In this document: piece by piece, positions 44,489 to 53,299 of the stretch
How the letters are laid out: every line of letters starts with the position of its first letter
How positions within the stretch are numbered: position 1 is the stretch's first letter
NCBI GenBank assembly: GCA_023150475.1
Contig: JAKLKU010000003.1
Span: 310,001 to 374,000, forward strand
DNA: 64,000 nt
DNA from: Planctomycetota bacterium
GTDB taxonomy: Bacteria; Planctomycetota; UBA1135; GCA-002686595
Direction: 5' to 3'
Notes under the pieces: generated by a model
Database searches by the model: none
What the model saw: the letters and a program-made list of their open reading frames with translations, nothing else
What the model was told of the DNA's origin: nothing
Program-made: the position numbers and the translations under genes

Positions 44489-45742
44489 TCAGACGATCCG
44501 CGGCGACGGGATCGGCACGATGAAGCGGCCGCCGAGCTCTCGGTACTGCGACTGCTGGCGCATGATCTCGTCGGCGAAGTTCCAGGCGAGGATCAGGCAG
44601 TAGTCGGGCCGGCGCTTCGCGAGCTCGTCGGCGTGGAAGACGGGCAGATGCATCCCCGGCGTGAAGAGGCCGACCTTCAACGGGCTCTTGTCGACGGTGA
44701 ACGGCACGAGGTCCGTGCCGATGCCGCAGTACTGGAGCAGCGTGTTGCCTTTCGCCGGCGCGCCGTACGCGCCGAGCGTCTTGCCTTCGCTCTTCAGCTT
44801 CTTCAGGAGCGCCACGAGGTCCGCGCGTTGCTTCGCCGACGCCTTCGCGAGCGTCTGCATCCGCGCGAGCGACGTGTAGCCCTTGCCGCGTTCCGCGCGC
44901 GCCAGGTCGAGCACCGCCGGCGCGTGCTCGCGGACGTCGTCGGCGCTCTTCGCGTACATGCGGATCGACCCGCCGTGCACCGGCTTGCGATCGATGCGCA
45001 CGAGGCGCAGACCCGCGCGTTCGGCGATGACGAGCAACGCGCTGATCGAGAAGTAGCAGAGGTGCTCGTGGTAGACGGTGTCGTACTCGTTGTGTTCGAC
45101 GAACTCCTCGATGTACGGCGCTTCGACCGACACGAGGCCGCCGGGACGCAGGAACGCTCGCGCCGCCGCGAGGAACTTGACCGGCTCGTCGACGTGCGCG
45201 AGCACGTTGTTCGCGATCACGGCAGCGGCCGCGCCGTACTGCGCACGCAGCGCCCTGGCCGTCTCCGGTCCGAAGAACTCGTTGACGGTGCGCACGCCCG
45301 CCGCGTTCGCGCTCGCCGCGATGTTGGTCGCAGGTTCGACGCCGAGCACGCGCACGCCTCGCGCCAGGAACTTCTTCAGCAACGACCCGTCGTTCGACGC
45401 CGCTTCGACGACGAGGTCGTTCGGGCCGAGGCCGAGCAGCTCGCAAATCGTCTTCGCGTACTCTTCGTTGTGGACCTGCATCGTGTCCGACGTGCCGGTC
45501 ACGTAGAGATAGTTCGAGAAGAGCACGCTCGGATCGATGACGTCGACGAGCTGCACGAGCCCGCATTCGGTGCACAGCACCACTTCGAGCGGGAAACGTT
45601 GCTCGTTCGCGAACTCGTCGGGCGAGCGCAAGAGCGCGTTCGCCAGCGCTTGGCGGCCGAGGTCCAGGAACGGCGCGAGCGTCGTCGCGCCGCAGCCGCG
45701 GCACGTCGTCCGACGATGGTGCAAGGTCCGAGCTTGGGTCAT
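44489..45742 (-). CDS. class I SAM-dependent sugar C-methyltransferase (TylC3-like)
   Basis: The 417-residue protein has the three-part layout of deoxysugar C-methyltransferases: an N-terminal zinc-binding segment with CRGCG near residue 14 and CTECG near 54, a Rossmann methyltransferase core with VVEAASNDGSLLKKF near 108 for SAM, YHEHLCYFS with the catalytic Tyr-His-Glu-His near 228, and a C-terminal domain starting GAYGAPAKGNTLL near 327. This is the family that adds a methyl group at C-3 of 4-keto-deoxysugar nucleotides. With RfbF and RfbG encoded 7 kb away it suggests a CDP-linked 3-C-methyl deoxyhexose. It follows the SDR gene by 11 bases, so the two are in an operon. Confidence 0.9.
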   Translation of the reverse strand: MTQARTLHHRRTTCRGCGATTLAPFLDLGRQALANALLRSPDEFANEQRFPLEVVLCTECGLVQLVDVIDPSVLFSNYLYVTGTSDTMQVHNEEYAKTICELLGLGPNDLVVEAASNDGSLLKKFLARGVRVLGVEPATNIAASANAAGVRTVNEFFGPETARALRAQYGAAAAVIANNVLAHVDEPVKFLAAARAFLRPGGLVSVEAPYIEEFVEHNEYDTVYHEHLCYFSISALLVIAERAGLRLVRIDRKPVHGGSIRMYAKSADDVREHAPAVLDLARAERGKGYTSLARMQTLAKASAKQRADLVALLKKLKSEGKTLGAYGAPAKGNTLLQYCGIGTDLVPFTVDKSPLKVGLFTPGMHLPVFHADELAKRRPDYCLILAWNFADEIMRQQSQYRELGGRFIVPIPSPRIV

Positions 45743-45753
45743 GGCGGGTGAGC

Positions 45754-46737
45754 TTAGGTCGCGCGAGCTTCGAAGTCGCGCGTGCGCGCGACGCCGTCCG
45801 ACGGCACGAGTCGCGGCGTCCAACCGGTCGCCGCGAGGAGCCGCGCGTTCGTCGGCGGCAAGTGCTGCATCTCGTCCGCCGCGGTCGGCAACGCGCCGAA
45901 ACCGAGGCGTGTCATGCCGATCCCGAGCACGGCGGCCGCGTTGAGCGCGAACTGGCGCACGCTCGTCAGCTTGCCGGTCGCGACGTTGATCGCGCAGGGC
46001 TCCGAGAGTTTCGCGAGCGCGAGCCGCAGCAGTCCTTCGGCGCTCTCTTCGACGTAGACGAAGTCGCGCTGTTGACGGCCTTCGGTCAGTGGAATGGTCG
46101 CCGTGCTCTCGCGCGCCGCGAGCAACGTCGGCAGCAGCCGGCCCGGGATCTCGCCAGGCCCGTACACCGTGAAGAGCCGACCGACGACCGCCGGGAATCC
46201 CGCGAGCTCCGCACGCAGGAGCAACGACAACGTGCCGCGCAACTTCGCATGGCCGTAGTCGGTGGTGGGCGCGCACTCGCTCGTCTCGGCGAGGTCGTTC
46301 GTGAGCGCGCCGTACTCCGCGGCCGAACCCGCGTGCACGAACGGCGTGCCCGGCCAACCCGGCGTGTGGCCCTCGGCGAAACTCACCGCGAGTTCGGTCA
46401 CGAGCTCCTCGTTGAGTCGGCGCATCAGCTTGGGCTCGCGTTGATGGCGCGCGACTCCGTAGCCCGCGAGGTTGAAGAGCACCGCCGGCTTCGTCGCGAG
46501 CAGGAGCTCGCGCGCCGAGCCCGAGCGCGAGAAGTCGACGGCTCGCACGGTGCCGCGCACGCCGAAGCGCGCGAACACGGGCTGGGCGCGCGCGACATCG
46601 AGCACCGCGAGCGTCAGCTCCGCGCCGCTTTCGGTCAGCAACCGCGCGACCCAGCGACCGATGAAACCGTCGGCGCCGAGCACGAGCACACGTGCGCCTT
46701 GGAACGGCGCGAGGGCTTTGAGGCGGGACGCGGACAT
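45754..46737 (-). CDS. extended SDR, nucleotide-sugar epimerase/reductase type
   Basis: The 327-residue protein is an extended SDR: VLVLGADGFIGRWVARLL near residue 17 binds NAD(P), VHAGSAAEYG holds the catalytic Ser region near 133, and TDYGHAKLRG supplies YxxxK near 156. RLFTVYGPGEIPGRLLP and QQRDFVYVEESAEGLL match sugar-nucleotide enzymes such as CDP-abequose-type reductases and dTDP-glucose dehydratases; the neighbouring methyltransferase suggests 4-keto reduction after C-methylation. The ATG at 46,737 sits close to the Rossmann start. It is the first gene of the two-gene operon with the methyltransferase and probably completes a branched deoxysugar. Confidence 0.87.
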   Translation of the reverse strand: MSASRLKALAPFQGARVLVLGADGFIGRWVARLLTESGAELTLAVLDVARAQPVFARFGVRGTVRAVDFSRSGSARELLLATKPAVLFNLAGYGVARHQREPKLMRRLNEELVTELAVSFAEGHTPGWPGTPFVHAGSAAEYGALTNDLAETSECAPTTDYGHAKLRGTLSLLLRAELAGFPAVVGRLFTVYGPGEIPGRLLPTLLAARESTATIPLTEGRQQRDFVYVEESAEGLLRLALAKLSEPCAINVATGKLTSVRQFALNAAAVLGIGMTRLGFGALPTAADEMQHLPPTNARLLAATGWTPRLVPSDGVARTRDFEARAT

Positions 46738-46881
46738 GGCGACGGGCGGCACTCTATCGGCTGGGCGACCGGGAGGAACGAAGTGCTCGTGCCGCGTCGA
46801 GCCGACGGCGGAATGCGCGGGAGCTCGAGTTCGACGAGCCGTCTGACGCACGGGTCTGCTCGCCTCGGCGAGCCGGCGGAC

Positions 46882-48975
46882 TCAGCGAGCCGGCGTGTTC
46901 GGCGCGACGCCGGGCGCGAGCGGACCTTCGAGCACTTCGAAGTCGCGCCCGGTCTCGCTCGGGCCTGCGATCACCCACACGGGACGGTCCGCGTAGTGCG
47001 CGAGCAGCTGCGCGCGCACTTCGGGGTTCTTGTCCCACGCGTAGATCGGCGCGTCGGCCTCGAAATCGAGCGGATTCAGGATCGCGGCGCTCGCGTAGTC
47101 GGGGTGCCGTTTGCCGCGTACGAGCACCAGACTCCGGCCGAAGTCGACGCGCTCGGCGAGTTCGCGCGCGCCGGGCGTCATGCCGCGGTAGTCGCGGTAC
47201 TTGTCGAGCGCGCGCCACGGCACGAAGAGCAAGAGCGCGCCGAGCGACAGCGCGCCCGCCGCGGCGAGCCAACGCGCACGCTGCTCCGCGTCCTCGCCGA
47301 GACGCGTCAGGCCGCCGACCGCGAGCACGACGAGCGGCACGATCACGAGCTGCCAATAACGCGCACCGAAATCCGGACCGCCCGCGAACCAGTAGAGACT
47401 GTTCGAGCCGACGATCGCGAGCACGAAGACGACGCACGCTCGTTCGAAGCGCGTCCACGGCCTCAACGCGAGCGCGAGCCACACGAGCACCAGCGAGCCG
47501 CACGCCCAGCCGAAGAGCTCGACGTCGATCGCGAACGTGTTGAACTGCGCGTTGACGAGCGCCTGGAACGGCGTGTGTCCGGGCCACGGATCGAGACCGC
47601 CCCAATCGAGGCCCTTGTCGGGTCCGAAGCCGAGGTCGTTCTTGCCCGGTCCGTAGACCGTGTCGACGTAGTGGTTGATCGGGAAGACCTTCGCCGAGCC
47701 CGTGAGCGCAGCGTTGTACGGGAGCACGCACGCCGCGACGACCGCCGTGCCGAGCACGAGACCGGCGAGCGCGCCGAACTTCAGGCGCTTGCCGCCGAAA
47801 CCGAGCGCCCACACTCCGAGGCACAGCGCGAGCACGAGCCCTTCGAGCGGCCGGATCGTCGCGACCATGCCGACGCCGGCGCCGCCGAACCAGGCCCACG
47901 CGCTCTTCCCCGTGCGGCCCGCGCGCGCGACGCCGAGCGCACCGGCGAGCGCGCACACGAGCGTCCACGTGTGCGTCATGAAGCTCATGTCGAGGAACAC
48001 GAACCACGGTGAACACGCGAGCAGCGCCGTCGCGATCCGCGCGTTGCGCAGACTCGTCACTTCGCGCAGCAGTGCGTACGCGAGCAGGATCGCGACACCG
48101 CCGAGCACGGGGTTCACCAGCCACTCGGCGCCCAACGGCGCCGCCGGCGCGAGCGCGAACGGCCAGCCCGGATTGACCGGCGAGTACCACCGTCCGTCCT
48201 CGAGCAGCATCAAGTCGACGTCGAATGCTTCCGGCACCGGCGGCGCGGGCACGGAGAGCACGCCGGTCGCGAGGTAACGCGCGTGCAGCAGGTAGACGAC
48301 TTCGTCGGGCACGTGCGGATGGCGCTCGTAGACGAAGAACGCGAGCAGCGCGGCGACGGCGACGCTCGCGAGCGCGAGGAGACACGCGAAACCGTCGAGT
48401 CGGCCCGGCTCGGGTTCGTCGCGTTGCCGCGCGCTTCCCGCGCCGTCGCGTTCGGGCCCGAACCACGCGTCTGCTCGGACCCTCACCCCGTCGAGTCCGT
48501 CGCTCGAGAGCGCCCACGCGCCGAGCAACACGGCGCCGAACGTCGCGGCGTGCACGGCGCCGACGAGCACGAACTCGAGGGCCGAGTCGAACGCGGGCTG
48601 GCGCAGCTTCGCGGCGCTCGCGAGCGACGCGACGACGACGAACAGCGCGCCGACGAACCCGAGGCGCCGTTCGATCCACGCCGCGAGTTCGCGCATGCGC
48701 CGGACGCAGGCGACGACGACGCAGACGAACTCGAGCGCGAGCACGCCGAGCGCGAGCGACGTCGCGAGCGGCGCGCGCTCGAAGCGCTCGGCGAGGAACA
48801 CGTGCTGGTAGGTGACGCGCGGCCCGGCGTCGTAGAGCCAGAGCAACGCTGCGAACGACAGAGCGGCCAGTCCGAACCAACGCGCGGCACGCCCGCCGAT
48901 CCGCGGCGCGCACTTGGCCAGCACGAGCAAGACGGCGGCCAAGCCGCTCGACAACGCCCACGCGGCGGCGCTCAC
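46882..48975 (-). CDS. polytopic membrane protein of GT-C glycosyltransferase type
   Basis: The 697-residue protein has about a dozen hydrophobic helices. An early loop reads HPHVPDEVVYLLHARYLATG; Asp-Glu in the first large extracytoplasmic loop after a helix is typical of GT-C enzymes that use polyprenyl-phosphate sugars. A soluble C-terminal tail of about 110 residues follows the last helix (KRHPDYASAAILNPLDFEAD). The GTG start at 48,975 is preceded by GAGGA; no ATG fits. The gene lies back to back with another GT-C-like gene at 49,133, and the polyprenyl-sugar synthase at 50,874 could supply the donor. Acceptor (lipid, protein or polysaccharide) unknown. Confidence 0.75.
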   Translation of the reverse strand: MSAAAWALSSGLAAVLLVLAKCAPRIGGRAARWFGLAALSFAALLWLYDAGPRVTYQHVFLAERFERAPLATSLALGVLALEFVCVVVACVRRMRELAAWIERRLGFVGALFVVVASLASAAKLRQPAFDSALEFVLVGAVHAATFGAVLLGAWALSSDGLDGVRVRADAWFGPERDGAGSARQRDEPEPGRLDGFACLLALASVAVAALLAFFVYERHPHVPDEVVYLLHARYLATGVLSVPAPPVPEAFDVDLMLLEDGRWYSPVNPGWPFALAPAAPLGAEWLVNPVLGGVAILLAYALLREVTSLRNARIATALLACSPWFVFLDMSFMTHTWTLVCALAGALGVARAGRTGKSAWAWFGGAGVGMVATIRPLEGLVLALCLGVWALGFGGKRLKFGALAGLVLGTAVVAACVLPYNAALTGSAKVFPINHYVDTVYGPGKNDLGFGPDKGLDWGGLDPWPGHTPFQALVNAQFNTFAIDVELFGWACGSLVLVWLALALRPWTRFERACVVFVLAIVGSNSLYWFAGGPDFGARYWQLVIVPLVVLAVGGLTRLGEDAEQRARWLAAAGALSLGALLLFVPWRALDKYRDYRGMTPGARELAERVDFGRSLVLVRGKRHPDYASAAILNPLDFEADAPIYAWDKNPEVRAQLLAHYADRPVWVIAGPSETGRDFEVLEGPLAPGVAPNTPAR

Positions 48976-49132
48976 GTCCGGCGATCCTCGAAGTGAAGGT
49001 GCATGTCCAGCGGCCGATGATCCCGCTCCGTCGGACGAATTCCAGCACCAGCACGAACCCACACCCGCCGGATGGTCCCGTTCCGGAGCCCGCGACGCCG
49101 CGCGGACTCGACTCTCGACGCGTGCCTGCCGA

Positions 49133-50770
49133 ATGGCCAAGCTCTGCGCCGCCCGCATGCGCCTCCTCGCCTCCGTCCGCGTCCGGCTGTTCCTCGTCTG
49201 CTGGATCCTGTTCTCGCTCTTCTTCGCGACCAACGTCGTCCGCGAGCACTATCCGGCGTTCGCGTTGCTCGACCGCGGCGACTTCAAGTGCGATCGCTAC
49301 GCGAACATGCACGCGGACATCTTCCAGCACACCGACGGGCACTGGTACGTCGGCAACAACCTGCTCGGCTCGATGCCCGCCGTGCTCGTGCTCGGGATCT
49401 TCGATCCCGTGCTCGACCGGCTCGAGGAGCACTCGAAGGCGAAGCTCGCGGCGAATCCCGAACTCGCGGACGCGCCGTACGACACCAAGTACCCCAACCG
49501 TCAGAAGATGTGGCGGCTGGTCAAACAGGCCGGCCTCGACCTGCGTTTCGGCGCCTCGACGGCGCTGACGAGCGTGTTCCTGATGGCGCCGCTCTCGGCG
49601 TTGCTCGCGGTGCTCGTCTTCGACGTCCTGCGCCGCCGCGCCGTCGAACGCGGGCGCGCCGTGTGGCTCGCGCTGCTCTTCGCATTCGGCACGCCGGTCT
49701 TCTATCGGACCGGCCACCTGAACCACAACATGTTCCTGATGGAGACGACGTTCGCGGCGTTCGTCGTCGTGTGGTTCGGCTCCGACGCGAATCGTGGGTT
49801 GTCGCTCGGGAAGAAGCTCGGCTTCGGCGCGCTGCTCGGCGCGACGTGCGCGCTCGACTACGCGGGGTTCGTGCTCGCGGGGATGCTCTTCCTCTACTTC
49901 GCCGTGCCGCGGCTCTCGAAGGCCGGCGTCGCGAAGTTGCTCGTCGATTGCGTGCCGATCGCGCTCGCGAGCCTGCCGTTCCTCGCCTTCCTCCTCTGGA
50001 CGCAGTGGCTGATGTACGGCGATCCGTTCACGCCCGGCCAGAAAGTGATGCCGCACCAGAACGAGTACGTCGATCAGGGTTACCGCGGGATCGGTTTCCC
50101 GGTGCCCGAGATCTTCCTCAAGAACCTGATCGCGCCGGGTTGGGGGCTCTACACGTTCGGCCCGTTGCTCCTGCTCGCGCTGCTGCCGGCCGCGCGCTTC
50201 ATCAAGGCCGACAAACTCGTGTTCCCGCTCCACGAACGGCGCTGGAGCCTCGCGCTCGTGCTCGCGTTCATGCTGTTCTGCGCGGCGAACTGGTACTCGC
50301 TGCTGCAGTTCAACACGGGCTTCCGCTACTTGCTGCCGTGCGTGCCGTTCCTGTTCCTCGCGGCGAGCGATTGGCTCGCACGGATGCGCACGCCCGTGCT
50401 GGTCGCGCTGTCCGTGGTCGTGATCACGCACGGCGTCGTGCTCGCGATGACGCGCGAAGTGAACGACACCGAGAACCTGATCCGCCACGAAGCGGTCGAC
50501 CAAGGCACGAGCGAGCTCTCGCTGCCGGGTTATTGGAAGCGGATGCTGACCGAGACGCCGATCCCGGTCGCCTATCGCCGCATCGACCGGGAAGGCCCAC
50601 AACTTCCGTGGCTCAACGTCGTGAAGCAGACGCAGCCCGACCTGAAGGAGCGCCTTTCGAGCCCGTGGCTCCCGCTGGTCCTGATCGGCGTCGCGATCAC
50701 GCTCTGCCTCGGTCTCTGGCGGCTCGGCGCGCGCGCGGAAACGCGCTCGACGCGCGTTCGCCGCACGTGA
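49133..50770 (+). CDS. polytopic membrane protein, possible GT-C glycosyltransferase
   Basis: This 545-residue protein has about ten transmembrane helices, beginning with VRVRLFLVCWILFSLFF. The first extracytoplasmic loop contains FKCDRYANMHADIF and HWYVGNNLLGSMPA, and a later loop has GDPFTPGQKVMPHQNEYVDQG, reminiscent of membrane glycosyltransferases found next to dolichyl-phosphate sugar synthases. I cannot place it in a named family. The ATG at 49,133 and one eight codons later are both possible; neither has a strong ribosome binding site. The gene for a dolichyl-phosphate-glucose-type synthase starts 103 bases downstream on the same strand. Confidence 0.75.
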   Translation: MAKLCAARMRLLASVRVRLFLVCWILFSLFFATNVVREHYPAFALLDRGDFKCDRYANMHADIFQHTDGHWYVGNNLLGSMPAVLVLGIFDPVLDRLEEHSKAKLAANPELADAPYDTKYPNRQKMWRLVKQAGLDLRFGASTALTSVFLMAPLSALLAVLVFDVLRRRAVERGRAVWLALLFAFGTPVFYRTGHLNHNMFLMETTFAAFVVVWFGSDANRGLSLGKKLGFGALLGATCALDYAGFVLAGMLFLYFAVPRLSKAGVAKLLVDCVPIALASLPFLAFLLWTQWLMYGDPFTPGQKVMPHQNEYVDQGYRGIGFPVPEIFLKNLIAPGWGLYTFGPLLLLALLPAARFIKADKLVFPLHERRWSLALVLAFMLFCAANWYSLLQFNTGFRYLLPCVPFLFLAASDWLARMRTPVLVALSVVVITHGVVLAMTREVNDTENLIRHEAVDQGTSELSLPGYWKRMLTETPIPVAYRRIDREGPQLPWLNVVKQTQPDLKERLSSPWLPLVLIGVAITLCLGLWRLGARAETRSTRVRRT

Positions 50771-50873
50771 AAACGTTTCCAACTCGCGCATCGCACTCGC
50801 GACGAGCTGCGCACGCTTGATTCGGCCCCCCGTTCGCGCCGATCATGCCGCGTCCGACGTCCCCCGAACGCCG

Positions 50874-51680
50874 ATGACCGCCCCCACTCCGCTCGTCGAC
50901 CTCATCATTCCCGTCTTGAACGAAGTCAAGGCGCTGGAGAAGAGCGTCGAGACCGTGCGCGCCTTCCTCGGGAAGACGTTCCCGTACCGTTGGCGCGTCA
51001 CGATCGCGGACAACGGCTCGACCGACGGCACGCGCGACGTCGGCGAGATGCTCCAGAAGAAGTACCCGGGCGAGGTCTTCTTCTTCGCGATCCCGCAGCG
51101 CGGTCGCGGCCGCGCGTTGCGCCTCGCGTGGACGCAGAGCCCCGCCGACATCATGGCGTACACCGACGTCGACCTCTCGACGGAGCTCGAAGCGCTCGAA
51201 GTGTTGTGCCGGGCGATCCACGAACAGGGCTTCGACCTCGGCACGGGCTCGCGCCTGCAGAAGACGAGCCGCGTCAAGCGCGGCCCGAAGCGCGAGTTCA
51301 TCTCGCGTTGTTACAACCTGATGGTGAAGGGCATGCTCTTCACGCACTTCTCCGACGCGCAATGCGGCTTCAAGGCCGTGTCTCGCGAAGTCGTCGAGAA
51401 GGTCGTCCCGCATGTCGAGGACCAAGCGTGGTTCTTCGACACCGAGCTCCTCTCGCTCGCCGAGAAGCAGGGCTATCGCATCAAGGACCACCCGGTGCTC
51501 TGGATCGACGACGAGGACAGCCGCGTCAAGATCGTCAAGACCGCCTGGGAGGACATCAAGGGTCTGGTCCGCGTCCGCTTCTACCTCTGGTCGAGCGCGT
51601 TCCGCGCGACTCGCGCGGAGTGGCGCAAAGGCTCGCCGTCGCTGCGCGCCGCGGCGCACGGCGAACGCGCGCGCGTCTGA
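50874..51680 (+). CDS. dolichyl-phosphate beta-glucosyltransferase-like GT2
   Basis: The 268-residue protein is a GT-A glycosyltransferase: VDLIIPVLNEVKALEKSVE opens it, TIADNGSTDGT binds the nucleotide, MAYTDVDLSTELEAL is the metal-binding acidic motif near residue 100, and LGTGSRL, SRCYNLMVKGMLF and DAQCGFKAV are typical of dolichyl-phosphate-glucose synthase relatives. It should make a polyprenyl-phosphate sugar on the cytoplasmic face, which GT-C enzymes (such as the neighbours at 46,882 and 49,133) would use on the other side. The ATG at 50,874 was preferred over a TTG at 50,817. Confidence 0.9.
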   Translation: MTAPTPLVDLIIPVLNEVKALEKSVETVRAFLGKTFPYRWRVTIADNGSTDGTRDVGEMLQKKYPGEVFFFAIPQRGRGRALRLAWTQSPADIMAYTDVDLSTELEALEVLCRAIHEQGFDLGTGSRLQKTSRVKRGPKREFISRCYNLMVKGMLFTHFSDAQCGFKAVSREVVEKVVPHVEDQAWFFDTELLSLAEKQGYRIKDHPVLWIDDEDSRVKIVKTAWEDIKGLVRVRFYLWSSAFRATRAEWRKGSPSLRAAAHGERARV

Positions 51681-51733
51681 TCGTTCCGTCCTCGGCTTGA
51701 GCGAGCGAGCGCGAGCTGTCAGACTCGCGCGCC

Positions 51734-53149
51734 ATGTCGGATCCCGCCGACTACCGCCCTCGACCGATCGAGACGTCTGGTGACCGCGACCCGCTCGGCC
51801 CGCCGGAGCTGATCGAACGGCTCGCGGAGAACGCGCACGCGATCTGGGCACGCTGGAGATCCGCGGAGCAGGCACGCGGGAGTTCGTCCGCGCGAGACGC
51901 GGACTCGAAGGCGCCACTCTTCGTGCCGTGGCCGACTCTGCCCGAACCGGAGCGCCAACTCGATCGCGAACTCGTCGTCGAGACCCTTCGCGCCGCGAGA
52001 GTCCTGGGCTTCCGCGTCGAGCCTCCGGCTCCCCCCGCGACCGACGCGGAATCCGCCGCCGCCGATGCGTGGCGAGCGGCGCTCGCACGCAGCGCCCGGG
52101 CGCACTCGGATCCGACGCAGAACGCCGCCCGACCCGACTTCGACATGAACGACGCGCCGGAACTCGCCGATCCGGCTCTGCCCGCTTTCCCGAGATTCCT
52201 TGGCGCGCTTCGGGAGCTCCAGAATCAGCTCTACCCCACCTGGAAGAGTACCGACGACGAGGCAGCGCGGTTGCGGCGTCGACACCACCGGATCGCCTTG
52301 GGCGCGATCGCATTCGGCACGGCAGCGATCCTCGCGGCGGTCGCGCAACTCGCGGCGCCCGCGAGCGCCGCGTGGAGTCGAACTCTGCCGTGGATCGAGT
52401 TCGCGTGCGCCGCCGGCGCGGCGACGTGTGTCATCTCTGGCCTCGCCACGCGCTCGCGAGACAAGTGGCTCGCGGCGCGCCACACGGCCGAGCAATTGCG
52501 CGCGCTCAAGTTTCGCGCGCTCGCGGACGTCCGCTTGTGGCACGACTTCCAAGCATGGCGAGCGAAATTGTCCGACCGCATGCAAGACGTGCTCACGACC
52601 GCGAACCGCGGGCACGCAGCCAACGCGACGGACGCGCACCCTGCGCACCAACGGAGCACGCTCGCGGCGGAACTCACGACGGCGGAGAGTCGGGCCCTCG
52701 CGGCGTACTACGTGACGAAACGTGCGTGGTACCAACGCGAGTACTTCGTGCGGGAGCAGCACCGCGGCCGCTTCGCCGCGGCGTGGCACCACCGCAATCT
52801 GGGCGTCGCCCTCGTGCTGACGAGCTTGGCGTTGGTGTTCGTGCACGTCGGACTCGAGCTCGTCACGCACCCGCCGCACGCGCTGCTCACTTGGCTGGTC
52901 GCACTCGCGGCCGCGCTTCCCGTGCTCGGCTTCGGAGTGCGGGCATGGTTGGGCGCGTTCGAAACGCCGCGCCGTCACGCGCTCTTCCGGAACCATGCCG
53001 AGAGGCTCGAACGCCACATCGCAGAGCTCGAGCGCCGGGCCTCGGTGCCGTCGGAAACTCTGGCGCAGATCGCGCACGGCGAGTCCGTCTTCGAGCACGA
53101 ACGGGCGGAGTGGTCTCGGCTGCTCTCCGAAACCGAGTGGTTCGTCTGA
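51734..53149 (+). CDS. RyR-domain protein with two tandem two-TM (SLATT-like) modules
   Basis: The 471-residue protein begins with a RyR domain (about residues 7-95): YRPRPIETSG, then LIERLAENAHAIWARWR, LFVPWPTLPEPERQLDREL and VETLRAARVLGF line up with the ryanodine receptor repeat. A linker of about 85 residues is followed by TM helices at 186-207 and 217-237 and then RDKWLAARHTAEQLRALKF; after 115 residues the same layout recurs, with YYVTKRAWYQREYFVREQH before, TM helices at 356-377 and 385-407, and RHALFRNHAERLERHIAEL after. Two-TM units flanked by such helices resemble SLATT/DUF4231 effectors of nucleotide-signalling conflict systems. No nucleotide cyclase gene is adjacent. RyR assignment is strong; SLATT kinship is an inference. 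Confidence 0.75.
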   Translation: MSDPADYRPRPIETSGDRDPLGPPELIERLAENAHAIWARWRSAEQARGSSSARDADSKAPLFVPWPTLPEPERQLDRELVVETLRAARVLGFRVEPPAPPATDAESAAADAWRAALARSARAHSDPTQNAARPDFDMNDAPELADPALPAFPRFLGALRELQNQLYPTWKSTDDEAARLRRRHHRIALGAIAFGTAAILAAVAQLAAPASAAWSRTLPWIEFACAAGAATCVISGLATRSRDKWLAARHTAEQLRALKFRALADVRLWHDFQAWRAKLSDRMQDVLTTANRGHAANATDAHPAHQRSTLAAELTTAESRALAAYYVTKRAWYQREYFVREQHRGRFAAAWHHRNLGVALVLTSLALVFVHVGLELVTHPPHALLTWLVALAAALPVLGFGVRAWLGAFETPRRHALFRNHAERLERHIAELERRASVPSETLAQIAHGESVFEHERAEWSRLLSETEWFV

Positions 53150-53299
53150 GGCGACGCGCGTCGGGCGCACGGGCGGCCGAGCCGATCGAACCGGGTTCGT
53201 GGCGACCGTCGATCGCTCGCATGCGGTACTCGCGCACGGACGGACACGCGCGGCTTCGCGTTCGACGCGGCGGCGAGCCGGCTCGCGGCGCGCGACGGA

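Noticed and set aside
46754..50791. A minus-strand open frame of more than 1,300 codons spanning two membrane-protein genes.
   Set aside because: It is out of phase with or antisense to two polytopic proteins with proper hydrophobic helices, and its own product is arginine-rich throughout.
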